Positions 1 to 7,470 of a stretch of DNA of 30,318 nucleotides are shown here, one piece after another. Under the pieces are notes generated by a model, which had not been told where the DNA came from, ran no database searches, and saw only the letters and a list, made by a program, of their open reading frames with translations. Positions within the stretch are counted from its first letter, which is position 1; each line of letters opens with the position of its first letter. The position numbers and the translations under genes were made by a program. Location: positions 1-30,318 of the forward strand of contig NZ_CAKRDI010000035.1 in the NCBI RefSeq assembly GCF_934309415.1. Reading direction: 5' to 3'. This DNA comes from an uncultured Mediterraneibacter sp. (GTDB taxonomy: Bacteria; Bacillota; Clostridia; Lachnospirales; Lachnospiraceae).

Positions 1-1
1 T

Positions 2-74
2 GCCGATGTGGCTCAATTGGCAGAGCAGCTGATTTGTAATCAGCAGGTTATCGGTTCGAGTCCGATCATCGGCT
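2..74 (+). tRNA. tRNA-Thr (anticodon TGT)
   Basis: A complete cloverleaf can be read: acceptor stem GCCGATG pairs with CATCGGC, the D-arm holds GCTCAATTGGCAGAGC, the anticodon loop is TTTGTAA with TGT at its centre, and the T-arm holds GGTTCGAGTCC. It is the first of three closely spaced tRNAs on the same strand, so they are probably cut from one precursor whose promoter lies left of the window. No CCA is encoded. Confidence 0.96.
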
Positions 75-101
75 TTCTCTTTGGAGAACATAATTTAATA
101 T

Positions 102-175
102 CGCGGGATGGAGCAGTCTGGAAGCTCGTCGGGCTCATAACCCGAAGGTCGCAGGTTCAAATCCTGCTCCCGCAA
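102..175 (+). tRNA. Initiator tRNA-fMet (anticodon CAT)
   Basis: The anticodon is CAT. Two hallmarks identify it as the initiator rather than elongator Met: the first acceptor pair is a C-A mismatch (C102 with A174), and the anticodon stem carries three consecutive G-C pairs (GGG before and CCC after the CTCATAA loop). The T-arm GGTTCAAATCC is intact. It lies 27 bp after tRNA-Thr and 20 bp before tRNA-Phe. Confidence 0.95.
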
Positions 176-195
176 CTCAGACTTTTAAAGTCTAT

Positions 196-268
<73 letters not shown>

Positions 269-331
269 TTTTTTAATGCCTTACAAGAAAGACTGCGTAG
301 ACCGCAGTCTTTTTTGTAAGGCATTAAAAAA
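269..331 (+). terminator. Very long terminator-type hairpin after the tRNA cluster
   Basis: Arms 269-297 and 303-331 pair over about 29 positions around a 5-nt loop (TAGAC), with one G-T wobble. The innermost GACTGCG/CGCAGTC helix is followed directly by TTTTTT, which fits Rho-independent termination of the tRNA transcript. Because the outer arms are T-rich on the left and A-rich on the right, it would also work for leftward transcription. Confidence 0.85.
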
Positions 332-364
332 TGCTCTTTCCTAATATACAAAAACGCTCTGCGG

Positions 365-387
365 GGATACGCACTGTGGCGTACAAG
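365..387 (+). repeat. Short hairpin repeat, copy A
   Basis: This 23-nt block matches 30134-30156 at 21 of 23 positions. Its core TACGC-ACTGTG-GCGTA can form a 5-bp hairpin. One of the two differences between the copies changes a G-C pair to G-T and so keeps the helix. It lies between the tRNA terminator and the sucrose regulator gene. No protein is evident here. Confidence 0.6.
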
Positions 388-482
388 AAAGATAAAAAGG
401 AATTTAAAACGATAAGGCATGTTGTGCAATATGAAATAATACAGGAGGAAATCGATCGTCCGATTTATAAGGAGGAGTTAAA

Positions 483-1460
483 TTGGCAAGCATTGGAGAT
501 GTAGCAAAATTAGCAGGAGTATCAAGAAGTACAGTTTCACTTGTATGCAATAATAAAGGCTATGTGTCAGAAGAGACAAGAAAAAAAATTGAGAGAGCCA
601 TGAAGGAATTAAATTATATTCCAAGTGAGCTTGGTCGTAATCTGAAAATGCAGAGATCAGGAATTGTGGGAATCATCGTTCCGGATATTGCACACCCTTT
701 TTTTAGTACATTTATTAAATACGCAGAACGGGAATTGTATTCCAGGGGTTATAAAGCTTTAGTTTGCGGAACTGCGGGGCGTGAGGATGTAGAGGAAGCA
801 TATCTTCAGATGCTTGACAGAAGAACGATGGATGGCGTGATCATGGGAGCTCATTCTCTGAAAAAGGAAAGATATCTTAAGATCAATAGACCAATTGTAA
901 CGCTTGACCGATATCTAGCCGATTATATTCCGACTGTGCATGTGGATAAAAGACAGGTTGCAGAAAAAGCAGCAGGACTGTTTTTAGAGCGGAATAGAAA
1001 AAAAGTTGTGCAGTTAGTAAGTTCTCATACGATTAAGAATTACGAAGATGAAAAAGAACAGGTATTTCGTGAAACACTTCAGAATAATGGATGCGAAGTA
1101 GTAGATATCTCAGTCGGCTATAATACGTTTACGGCAGAAAGATACAGAGATGCAGTAGTACGGGTTTTTGAAGAGTGCAGTGATATGGATGGGATTCTTG
1201 GAGTTGATATGGCAGCAATTGCATGTCTCAGAGAGGCTCAGTTAAGAGGAAGAAAAGTTCCGGAAGATCTCAGTATTGTTTCAATTGATGGTACCTATAT
1301 TACCAGAATGGGACCAGAGATACTTACATCTTTGGTTCAGCCGGTTGAAGGAATGGCGAAAAAGCTGGTTTCTATGATCATACTGCAGATTGAAGGAAAG
1401 CAGATTGAAGAAGTAGAGGCAATTTTTGATGTTTCAATCCAGAGTGGAGAGACCTGTTAA
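483..1460 (+). CDS. scrR: LacI-family transcriptional regulator of the sucrose genes
   Basis: A 325-residue LacI/GalR-family repressor. Residues 1-50 form the helix-turn-helix and hinge (ASIGDVAKLAGVSRSTVS, then NYIPSELGRNL); the remainder is the periplasmic-binding-protein-like effector domain (GIIVPDIAHPFF, DGILGVDMAAIACL, SIVSIDGTYITRMGPEILTSL). The start is TTG at 483, preceded by AAGGAGG with 7-nt spacing; an upstream ATG with a comparable site was not seen. It lies directly before a sucrose-type PTS permease and a GH32 hydrolase on the same strand, so it is probably the local sucrose repressor acting at the palindromes at 1569 and 1644. The effector specificity is inferred from the neighbours, not from residues. 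Confidence 0.88.
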   Translation: MASIGDVAKLAGVSRSTVSLVCNNKGYVSEETRKKIERAMKELNYIPSELGRNLKMQRSGIVGIIVPDIAHPFFSTFIKYAERELYSRGYKALVCGTAGREDVEEAYLQMLDRRTMDGVIMGAHSLKKERYLKINRPIVTLDRYLADYIPTVHVDKRQVAEKAAGLFLERNRKKVVQLVSSHTIKNYEDEKEQVFRETLQNNGCEVVDISVGYNTFTAERYRDAVVRVFEECSDMDGILGVDMAAIACLREAQLRGRKVPEDLSIVSIDGTYITRMGPEILTSLVQPVEGMAKKLVSMIILQIEGKQIEEVEAIFDVSIQSGETC

Positions 1461-1528
1461 TTTTCAACAAAATTTGAACCTGCAATTTGTTAAAAAGTAT
1501 AGAAACGAATTTTTATGAATTAAATTTA

Positions 1529-1557
1529 TTGACAGTAAAATAGTAATGCTCTATTAT
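1529..1557 (+). promoter_or_regulatory. Promoter of the sucrose PTS/hydrolase genes
   Basis: TTGACA at 1529-1534, a 17-bp spacer and TATTAT at 1552-1557 make a strong SigA-type promoter, with an overlapping TATAAT at 1555-1560. It lies after the regulator's stop codon, so the transport and hydrolysis genes can be expressed separately from the regulator. The first operator candidate begins 11 bp after the -10 box. Confidence 0.8.
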
Positions 1558-1568
1558 AATCAAGAGAT

Positions 1569-1584
1569 ATCGAAACGATTCGAT
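1569..1584 (+). promoter_or_regulatory. LacI-type operator candidate O1
   Basis: ATCGAAACGATTCGAT is a near-perfect 16-bp palindrome centred on CG-rich bases, the usual form for LacI/GalR-family sites. It covers the expected transcription start just after the -10 box, where a bound repressor would block initiation. Assignment to the adjacent regulator is inferred. Confidence 0.7.
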
Positions 1585-1598
1585 AAATGAAAATAACG

Positions 1599-1627
1599 GT
1601 GACCAGTGTGTGAATATGCTTGGTCAC
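1599..1627 (+). other. Leader hairpin between the two operators
   Basis: GTGACCA (1599-1605) and TGGTCAC (1621-1627) form a perfect 7-bp stem with a 15-nt loop in the leader of the PTS gene. No T-run follows, so it is not an obvious terminator. It may simply space the operators or stabilise the leader. Confidence 0.45.
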
Positions 1628-1643
1628 TATAAAAATCAAACAT

Positions 1644-1659
1644 ATCGAATCGATTTGAT
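1644..1659 (+). promoter_or_regulatory. LacI-type operator candidate O2
   Basis: ATCGAATCGATTTGAT shares the ATCGAA...CG...TT.GAT pattern with O1 and lies 75 bp downstream of it (start to start). Two related sites about seven helical turns apart would suit looping by a dimer-of-dimers repressor. A TATAAT at 1675-1680 follows, but its TTGATA partner is only 14 bp away, so a second promoter here is doubtful. Confidence 0.65.
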
Positions 1660-1705
1660 ACAAGCGTTATATGTTATAATAGCACAAATTAGGAGGTAAT
1701 GAGAG

Positions 1706-3085
1706 ATGAAGAAAGATCCTGTAAAGACAGCACAGGAAATACTGAAAGCATTTGGCGGAAAAGAAAATGTAATCAGTGCAACACATTGTGCAACCAGACT
1801 TCGTGTAGAAGTAAAGGACGCATCCGTAATTGATGAAGAAGCTATGAAAGATATTCCGGGAGTAGCAGGTTACTTTGCGAAAAGTGGTCAGCATCAGGTA
1901 ATCCTTGGAACCGGATTTGTAAACAAGGTATGCGCAGAATTTCAGAAGCTGGCCGGAGTTAAGGCAGGAGATGATGAAGTAACACAAACAGGAGAGAAAG
2001 AAAAATTATCCTTCCAGAGTGCAACAAAGATGATTTCTGATATTTTTATTCCGATTATTCCGGTACTGCTTGCAACTGGTATCCTGATGGGTGTAAAGAG
2101 TCTGCTTGTGAATGGATTCGGTATTCAGTTATCAGCATCTTTTGACACAGTATTTTCTGTTCTGACGGATACAGCGTATACATTTATTCCAGTATTAGTT
2201 GCATGGTCTGCATGTAAGAAATTCGGCGGTTCACCGATTCTTGGTATTGTACTTGGACTTATGCTTGTATCACCGTCCCTCCCAAATAAATGGGATGTTG
2301 TAAATGGTGTGGCAGATCCATTAAGTTTTGTATTTGGACCGCTTCATTTAAATATTACAGGATATCAGAGCTCTGTAATTCCGGCATTGTTTATGGGATT
2401 CTTTGCAGCAAAGTTGGAGAAGAAATTACATCAGGTAATTCCAGATATCTTAGATATGCTGCTTGTTCCATTCCTGACATTACTTGTTTCTCTTTTTGCA
2501 GGACTGTTCGTAGTTGGACCGGTTCTCTCAGGAGTTGAGAAAGGAATGACAGATCTGATCCTTATGATGCTGAAGCTTCCATTTGGAATCGGAGGAATTG
2601 CTTACGGCGGCCTGATTCAGATTCTTTGTTCCGTAGGTATGCACCATACAGTAACACCAATCATCGTAAGTATTTTTACAGAGACTGGTGTGGATTATAT
2701 TAACCCAATGGGATCTGCTGCAATCGCAGGACAGCTTGGAGCAGGACTTGCAATTGTACTGATGCAGAAGAACAAACAGAAGAGAGCCAACATGATCCCG
2801 GCACTGATTCCTGCATTATTCGGAATTTCCGAACCTGTTATGTACGGTCTTACATTCCCGAGAATCAAACCATTTTTCATGGGATGCCTTGGTGGTGCTG
2901 TAGGTGGTGGATTTGCAGCGATCGTTGGACTTTGTGCAAAGGGAACAGGAGCTTCTATGATTCCAGGTATGCTGCTTTATCTTCAGGGTGGAATGATTGA
3001 GTACATCATCGTATTACTTCTTTCTGTTGGTGTTGCTTTTGCAGGTACATGGGTGATTATGAAGAAGAATCCAGAAGCAGTATAA
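1706..3085 (+). CDS. scrA: PTS sugar transporter EIIBC, sucrose type
   Basis: A 459-residue phosphotransferase permease that imports a sugar, probably sucrose, across the membrane and phosphorylates it. Residues 1-85 are the EIIB domain, with phosphorylation site Cys28 in ATHCATRLR. From about residue 105 the EIIC domain has many hydrophobic helices and the conserved stretches GVDYINPMGSAAIAGQLG and GISEPVMYG. Length and B-C order fit the sucrose/trehalose branch of the glucose superfamily. No EIIA domain is attached, so an EIIA encoded elsewhere must supply the phosphate. AGGAGG lies 9 nt before the ATG. The downstream GH32 hydrolase supports sucrose over trehalose. Confidence 0.88.
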   Translation: MKKDPVKTAQEILKAFGGKENVISATHCATRLRVEVKDASVIDEEAMKDIPGVAGYFAKSGQHQVILGTGFVNKVCAEFQKLAGVKAGDDEVTQTGEKEKLSFQSATKMISDIFIPIIPVLLATGILMGVKSLLVNGFGIQLSASFDTVFSVLTDTAYTFIPVLVAWSACKKFGGSPILGIVLGLMLVSPSLPNKWDVVNGVADPLSFVFGPLHLNITGYQSSVIPALFMGFFAAKLEKKLHQVIPDILDMLLVPFLTLLVSLFAGLFVVGPVLSGVEKGMTDLILMMLKLPFGIGGIAYGGLIQILCSVGMHHTVTPIIVSIFTETGVDYINPMGSAAIAGQLGAGLAIVLMQKNKQKRANMIPALIPALFGISEPVMYGLTFPRIKPFFMGCLGGAVGGGFAAIVGLCAKGTGASMIPGMLLYLQGGMIEYIIVLLLSVGVAFAGTWVIMKKNPEAV

Positions 3086-3115
3086 AGTGAACGGTAACTA
3101 AAAAGGAGCAGATTT

Positions 3116-4555
3116 ATGTTTCAGTATGATTTTTCAAATCATCAGAACCGGCATATCCGTATCGAGGATATGCCGGAAGAATATTTTAAGCGGATTCAGG
3201 AAACGACAAAAAATGATCCTTATTATCCGGCATGGCACATTGCACCAAAGTGTGGTCTGATGAATGATCCGAATGGTCTGTGTCAGATAAATGGAATACA
3301 TCATATTTTTTATCAGTGGTTTCCGGCAGGACCGGTCCATGGACTGAAGCACTGGTATCATCTGGAGACAAAGGACTTCATACATTATGAAGATAAAGGT
3401 GTTGCGATGTATCCCGAGACAGAAGCCGATTCTTTTGGCTGTTATACAGGAATGGCGTTAAAGGATGGTGTGGAGATCAGTATTTATTATACGGGCATTG
3501 AAAATGAAGAGATGATTCCATGTACCTGTTATGCAAGATTTGATGGAGAGAATCTGACTGACAGGAAAAAGATCGTGGAGATGGATCCGGAGTTAACAAC
3601 AATAAATTATCGCGATCCATATGTCTGGAAGAGAGCAGGCGAATACTGGATGCTGACAGGAGCGGAAAACAAAGAACATAAAGGAATTCTGATGTTATAC
3701 AAAGGAGAGAAATCAGATTCCTTTAAGTATTGTGGTCAGGTAAAATTATTACAGAATGGCGGGGAAGCTGATCTTGGCTATATGCTGGAATGTCCTAATT
3801 ATTTTGAAACTTCTGAAAAAGGTGTTTTGTTCTGTTCTCCAATGGGAATTGCCAGTGAGAATAAATATGATTATAAAAATGTATTTTCTGTAATCTATGC
3901 TATTGGAGAACCTTTGGACATAGAGGAAAAAGAGTTCCGCTTTTCAGAAATTTACGAGTTGGATAAAGGATTTGATTTCTATGCACCACAGTCATATGAG
4001 GATGAAAATCATCGCAGAATACTGTTTGGATGGCTGGGGAATTCAAAGAGTGAATATCCGACAGATAAAAATAATTGGGCGCATATCTTGACGCTTCCAA
4101 GAGAGATTACAATCGATGGAGACAGAATTGTACAGAAGCCGGTTGAGGAATTAAAGTTGCTTCGGAAGAATGAAAGAAGTATGGGTGAAAAAGATGGAAA
4201 TACAATTCACAATATGGAAGAATGTTCTTTTGAAATAGAAGCGCAGACAGAAGGAGTTTTTTCTATAGAAATAGGGAATACAAATGGGGATAAACTTACT
4301 TTTGTATCAGACGGGGAAGAATATTGTCTTGATCGAAGTGGTATGACAGAAATCTATGCAGAAAAATTCGGAACAGTTCGTTACGCGAAGCAGCTGGAAC
4401 AAAAGCAGACCATTCAGGTTATGGTGGATCATTCCAGTATTGAAATTTTCTGTGATCATGGAAAGACAGTATTTACATCCAGAATGTTTATAGATCAGGT
4501 TTCCTATATAAAGACAGAAGGATTAAATGGAAAACTTTATGATCTGAAAAAATAA
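3116..4555 (+). CDS. scrB: Sucrose-6-phosphate hydrolase (GH32)
   Basis: A 479-residue glycoside hydrolase family 32 enzyme that would cleave sucrose-6-phosphate, delivered by the upstream PTS, to glucose-6-phosphate and fructose. The family triad is visible: nucleophile Asp51 in LMNDPNG, Asp167 in YRDPYVW, and acid/base Glu225 in LECPNYF. The N-terminal five-bladed propeller is followed from about residue 350 by a beta-sandwich ending in VMVDHSSIEIFCDHGKTVFTSR. There is no signal peptide, so it acts in the cytoplasm on a phosphorylated substrate. It starts 30 bp after scrA with AAGGAGC before the ATG and ends at a terminator, giving a two-gene transcript. Confidence 0.92.
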   Translation: MFQYDFSNHQNRHIRIEDMPEEYFKRIQETTKNDPYYPAWHIAPKCGLMNDPNGLCQINGIHHIFYQWFPAGPVHGLKHWYHLETKDFIHYEDKGVAMYPETEADSFGCYTGMALKDGVEISIYYTGIENEEMIPCTCYARFDGENLTDRKKIVEMDPELTTINYRDPYVWKRAGEYWMLTGAENKEHKGILMLYKGEKSDSFKYCGQVKLLQNGGEADLGYMLECPNYFETSEKGVLFCSPMGIASENKYDYKNVFSVIYAIGEPLDIEEKEFRFSEIYELDKGFDFYAPQSYEDENHRRILFGWLGNSKSEYPTDKNNWAHILTLPREITIDGDRIVQKPVEELKLLRKNERSMGEKDGNTIHNMEECSFEIEAQTEGVFSIEIGNTNGDKLTFVSDGEEYCLDRSGMTEIYAEKFGTVRYAKQLEQKQTIQVMVDHSSIEIFCDHGKTVFTSRMFIDQVSYIKTEGLNGKLYDLKK

Positions 4556-4564
4556 AAAAAGAGT

Positions 4565-4607
4565 ATGTGGCAACGTTGTTAAAATGATAATGTTGTCACA
4601 TTTTTTT
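4565..4607 (+). terminator. Terminator of the sucrose transcript
   Basis: ATGTGGCAAC (4565-4574) and GTTGTCACAT (4592-4601) form a 10-bp stem with one G-T wobble, followed by seven T. It is 9 nt after the scrB stop codon. Confidence 0.88.
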
Positions 4608-4664
4608 AGAGAAGTAAATTCCATTTTTAAAGCATGCCCGAATTTCATTGCCCTTACTTGGGGA

Positions 4665-4702
4665 AAAGTTAAATTACACGAAGCGGTGGGAAATTTAACT
4701 TT
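4665..4702. repeat. 11-bp inverted repeat upstream of tRNA-Lys
   Basis: AAAGTTAAATT (4665-4675) and AATTTAACTTT (4692-4702) are perfect complements separated by 16 bp. The element lies between the scrB terminator and the tRNA-Lys promoter. With no T-run and no gene boundary it is neither a clear terminator nor an obvious operator. The rest of 4608-4748 holds nothing else I recognise. Confidence 0.5.
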
Positions 4703-4748
4703 GCAGGTGAATAACTAAAAAATTATTAGAAAAAACTAAAAAAAGTTC

Positions 4749-4777
4749 TTGCATTTATGTTGGGAGTATGATAATAT
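4749..4777 (+). promoter_or_regulatory. Promoter of tRNA-Lys
   Basis: TTGCAT at 4749-4754, a 17-bp spacer and TAATAT at 4772-4777, which begins ATAATAT-rich DNA 20 bp before the tRNA. The tRNA is a single gene with its own terminator, so a dedicated promoter is expected here. Confidence 0.72.
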
Positions 4778-4796
4778 AACTTCTGCAAGTGTTTAA

Positions 4797-4869
4797 GGGC
4801 GTGTAGCTCAGGTGGTAGAGCACTTGACTTTTAATCAAGTTGTCCGGGGTTCGAATCCCCGCACGCTCA
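4797..4869 (+). tRNA. tRNA-Lys (anticodon TTT)
   Basis: Acceptor GGGCGTG pairs with CACGCTC (one G-T pair), D-arm GCTCAGGTGGTAGAGC, anticodon loop CTTTTAA with TTT, T-arm GGGGTTCGAATCCCC, discriminator A4869. It stands alone with its own promoter and terminator. Confidence 0.96.
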
Positions 4870-4873
4870 CTGC

Positions 4874-4910
4874 AAAAAGCATGAATTCAATTGAGTTCAT
4901 GCTTTTTTTT
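4874..4910 (+). terminator. Terminator of tRNA-Lys
   Basis: AAAAAGCATGAA (4874-4885) pairs with TTCATGCTTTTT (4896-4907) and the T-tract continues to 4911. The hairpin begins five bases after the tRNA. Bases 4912-5072 after it hold no gene; only the tandem repeat at 5000-5027 stands out. Confidence 0.88.
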
Positions 4911-4999
4911 TCTTCTTGTCTATTTATTGTAAGAATATCCTGTGTTACAATTAAATCTAATAAAAAAGCGGAATACGTTGTTACAGCATTTCATAAATA

Positions 5000-5027
5000 A
5001 TGGACTTATTTACATGGACTCATTTAC
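5000..5027 (+). repeat. Tandem 14-bp direct repeat before the decarboxylase gene
   Basis: ATGGACTTATTTAC is followed immediately by ATGGACTCATTTAC, a match at 13 of 14 positions. It lies 46 bp before the earliest possible start of the decarboxylase, where a regulator could bind two adjacent sites. No protein is known to me for this motif. Confidence 0.5.
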
Positions 5028-5072
5028 ATAGAATGCAGATTTGAGAGTTTCGTTAAAAAAGAATTAAAAGAA

Positions 5073-6596
5073 TTGAAGGATATGTACCAGATGATGGAAC
5101 ATTTATATGAACGATTAAAAAATTACAGTGAATCAGATTACTACGGATTTCACATGCCGGGACATAAACGTAATAAGAATGTTACAGGGGCAGAACTTCC
5201 ATATGAGATTGACATAACAGAGATAGAAGGTTTTGATGATCTGCATCATGCCGAAGGGATTTTAAAAGAATTACAGAATTATGCAGCAAAGGTTTTTCAT
5301 GCAGATGAGACACATTATCTGGTGAATGGAAGTACGGTAGGGCTGTTAAGTGCTGTAATGGGCTGTACAGAGCGAGGAGGGAAGATCCTGATTGTCCGCA
5401 ATTGCCATAAATCTGTTTATAACGCGATTTATATGAATGAGCTCGAGCCGGTTTATATTTATCCGCAGTTTGATACAGAACAGGATCTGAACGGAGAAAT
5501 TAAAGTAGAAGAATTAAAAGAAATCCTTGCGAGTGACCAGGACAGAAAGATTCAGGCTGTTGTAATTACATCACCTACTTATGATGGTGTGGTTTCAGAT
5601 GTTGAAGCGATTGCAGAAGCAGTTCATGAATATAATCTGCCATTGATTGTAGACGAAGCGCACGGAGCCCATTTTGGTTTCCATACATATTTCCCGGAGA
5701 ATTCCAATGTAAAAGGAGCTGATCTTGTAATACACAGTTTACATAAAACTTTGCCGTCTTTGACACAAACTGCTTTGCTCCATATGAATCAAACAGATGG
5801 AAAGTGGCTGTTTGACTGTGAACGGGTGAGAATGTATCTGCATATGCTGCAATCCAGCAGTCCATCGTATGTATTGATGGCATCGATTGATGAATGTGTG
5901 CACATTTTGGAAGAAAAAAGAGAAGAGATTTTTCTACCATATATCGAGAAGCTGGATGCAGTGAGAAAACAGCTTTTGGAATTAAAAAAACTGAAACTGC
6001 TGGAGACAAGAATGTATGATAAATCCAAACTTGTAATATCCGTAAAAAATACGGCTTGCAAAAGTGGAAGAAAACTCTCAGAGATTCTTTTTGAAAAATA
6101 TCATTTACAGATGGAGATGGCAGCAGGCTCTTATGTGATTGCAATGACAGCACCGGGAGATACTGAAGACGGTATGGAACGACTGGTGAGCGCCTTGCAG
6201 GAGATTGATAATGAACTGCAGAGCGCAGACAGAGTAGAAACAAAATTACAGGATGAATCAGACCAGTCAAGTGAGATAAAACAGTTGTATGAGAACGAAA
6301 AAGGAGCTGTATCTAAAGAAAAGAAAGATAAATCGAAATACAGATTGCTGCATCAGAAAAGAAAATATATCTGTTATGAAGCAATGAAACATTCAGGTAA
6401 GTCAGTAGCCCTGGAAGAATCGGCGGGCTGTGTTACACTGGAATATGTCTACTTATATCCACCGGGAATCCCGATTCTGGTACCGGGAGAATGGATTTCA
6501 GAAGAAACTGTGGAACAGATTATGGAATATGAAAAAGCAGGTTTTTCGATTGAAGGAATTCGTGAAGAAGGGAAAATTATGGTAGAAGTCGGTTAA
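5073..6596 (+). CDS. Orn/Lys/Arg decarboxylase family, PLP-dependent
   Basis: A 507-residue fold-type I PLP decarboxylase of the family that includes Bacillus SpeA and YaaO; it would make a polyamine or diamine from arginine, lysine or ornithine. The PLP site is clear: IVDEAHGAHFG (Asp194, His197) and HSLHKTLPSLTQ with Schiff-base Lys225. A charged, low-complexity linker at about residues 395-435 joins the PLP domain to the C-terminal domain, which keeps YPPGIPILVPGEW. The substrate cannot be decided. The start is uncertain: TTG 5073 gives the longest frame, while ATG 5091 has GAAGGA 10 nt upstream; ATG 5082 lies too close to that site. It occupies the yaaO position in a Bacillus-like gene order. 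Confidence 0.85.
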   Translation: MKDMYQMMEHLYERLKNYSESDYYGFHMPGHKRNKNVTGAELPYEIDITEIEGFDDLHHAEGILKELQNYAAKVFHADETHYLVNGSTVGLLSAVMGCTERGGKILIVRNCHKSVYNAIYMNELEPVYIYPQFDTEQDLNGEIKVEELKEILASDQDRKIQAVVITSPTYDGVVSDVEAIAEAVHEYNLPLIVDEAHGAHFGFHTYFPENSNVKGADLVIHSLHKTLPSLTQTALLHMNQTDGKWLFDCERVRMYLHMLQSSSPSYVLMASIDECVHILEEKREEIFLPYIEKLDAVRKQLLELKKLKLLETRMYDKSKLVISVKNTACKSGRKLSEILFEKYHLQMEMAAGSYVIAMTAPGDTEDGMERLVSALQEIDNELQSADRVETKLQDESDQSSEIKQLYENEKGAVSKEKKDKSKYRLLHQKRKYICYEAMKHSGKSVALEESAGCVTLEYVYLYPPGIPILVPGEWISEETVEQIMEYEKAGFSIEGIREEGKIMVEVG

Positions 6597-6677
6597 AGAA
6601 TTCAGAGTTGTTCGAAAAAAGTTTTTAATTCAAATTATAAAAACTAAGAAATTACAACTTAGACAAAAGGAGAAGCC

Positions 6678-7265
6678 ATGGGAAAAATATTTTGTTTAAT
6701 GGGAAAAAGTTCATCAGGAAAAGATACACTTTATAAGAAGATTATGGAATGGATGCCGGAGCTTCATACGATCGTTCCGTATACAACCCGTCCGATGAGA
6801 GAAGATGAACAGGACGGAGTGGAATATTTCTTTGTAACATCGGATGTATTTGAGGAGATGGCAGAAGAAGAGAAAATCATAGAATTCCGTTCCTATGATA
6901 CGAAATGTGGAATCTGGACATATTTTACAGCTGATGACGGACAGATTGAATTAGAAAAATATAATTATCTGATCATCGGAACTTTAGAGTCTTATACAGA
7001 GATGAAAAGATATTTTGGAGAAGATGTGATTGTACCACTTTATATTGAAGTGGAGGATGGGCTGCGCCTGTCCCGTGCGCTGGAGCGTGAGCGGATGCAG
7101 AAAGCACCTAAATATGCAGAGCTGTGCAGACGTTTCCTGGCAGATTCCGATGATTTCTCAGAAAAGAATCTGCAGAGAGCAGAAATTCAGAAACGATTTA
7201 TCAATGCAGATATGAATGAATGCCTGGATGAATTACTGCAGGAGATTCGAAGAATTATTGGATAA
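6678..7265 (+). CDS. Guanylate-kinase-like nucleotide kinase
   Basis: A 195-residue cytoplasmic P-loop kinase. GKSSSGKDT (residues 9-17) is the phosphate-binding loop, and VPYTTRPMR with DGVEYFF matches the GMP-binding segment of guanylate kinases. The second half diverges from housekeeping Gmk, so the true substrate is open. AAAGGAGAAGCC precedes the ATG. In Bacillus the equivalent slot between yaaO and holB includes thymidylate kinase, so a different nucleotide kinase has that place here. A separate housekeeping gmk is expected elsewhere in the genome, but that is inference. Confidence 0.78.
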   Translation: MGKIFCLMGKSSSGKDTLYKKIMEWMPELHTIVPYTTRPMREDEQDGVEYFFVTSDVFEEMAEEEKIIEFRSYDTKCGIWTYFTADDGQIELEKYNYLIIGTLESYTEMKRYFGEDVIVPLYIEVEDGLRLSRALERERMQKAPKYAELCRRFLADSDDFSEKNLQRAEIQKRFINADMNECLDELLQEIRRIIG

Positions 7266-7406
7266 CGCATTTTTGAAAAATGTCTTTTGCAAGAATGATT
7301 TTTCAGATACAAAGGGTATGACTTAAAGAAAGAATGTGTTATACTTAAACAGAAGTTCACATTTTCGTAAGAAAATGATGATATACTTATAAAGAAACAG
7401 AGTAAT

Positions 7407-7437
7407 ATACAGGTTATACAAAAAGAGAATCCTGTAT
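7407..7437. repeat. Inverted repeat upstream of holB
   Basis: ATACAGG (7407-7413) and CCTGTAT (7431-7437) are perfect complements. An alternative register, TTATACA (7414-7420) with TGTATAA (7433-7439), overlaps it. The two pairings exclude each other, so the leader could switch between folds, though there is no terminator T-run. The remainder of 7266-7470 is AT-rich; TATACT-like -10 boxes occur at 7339 and 7382 but neither has a good -35. Confidence 0.4.
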
Positions 7438-7470
7438 AAATATGAATAAGATACGTGGCAGGTGACAGAT

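Noticed and set aside
1655..1680. Second sucrose promoter TTGATA-TATAAT
   Set aside because: The spacer is only 14 bp, too short for SigA.
5575..6270. Long minus-strand open frame of 231 codons
   Set aside because: It lies wholly within the decarboxylase gene on the other strand, has no family features and no ribosome binding site.
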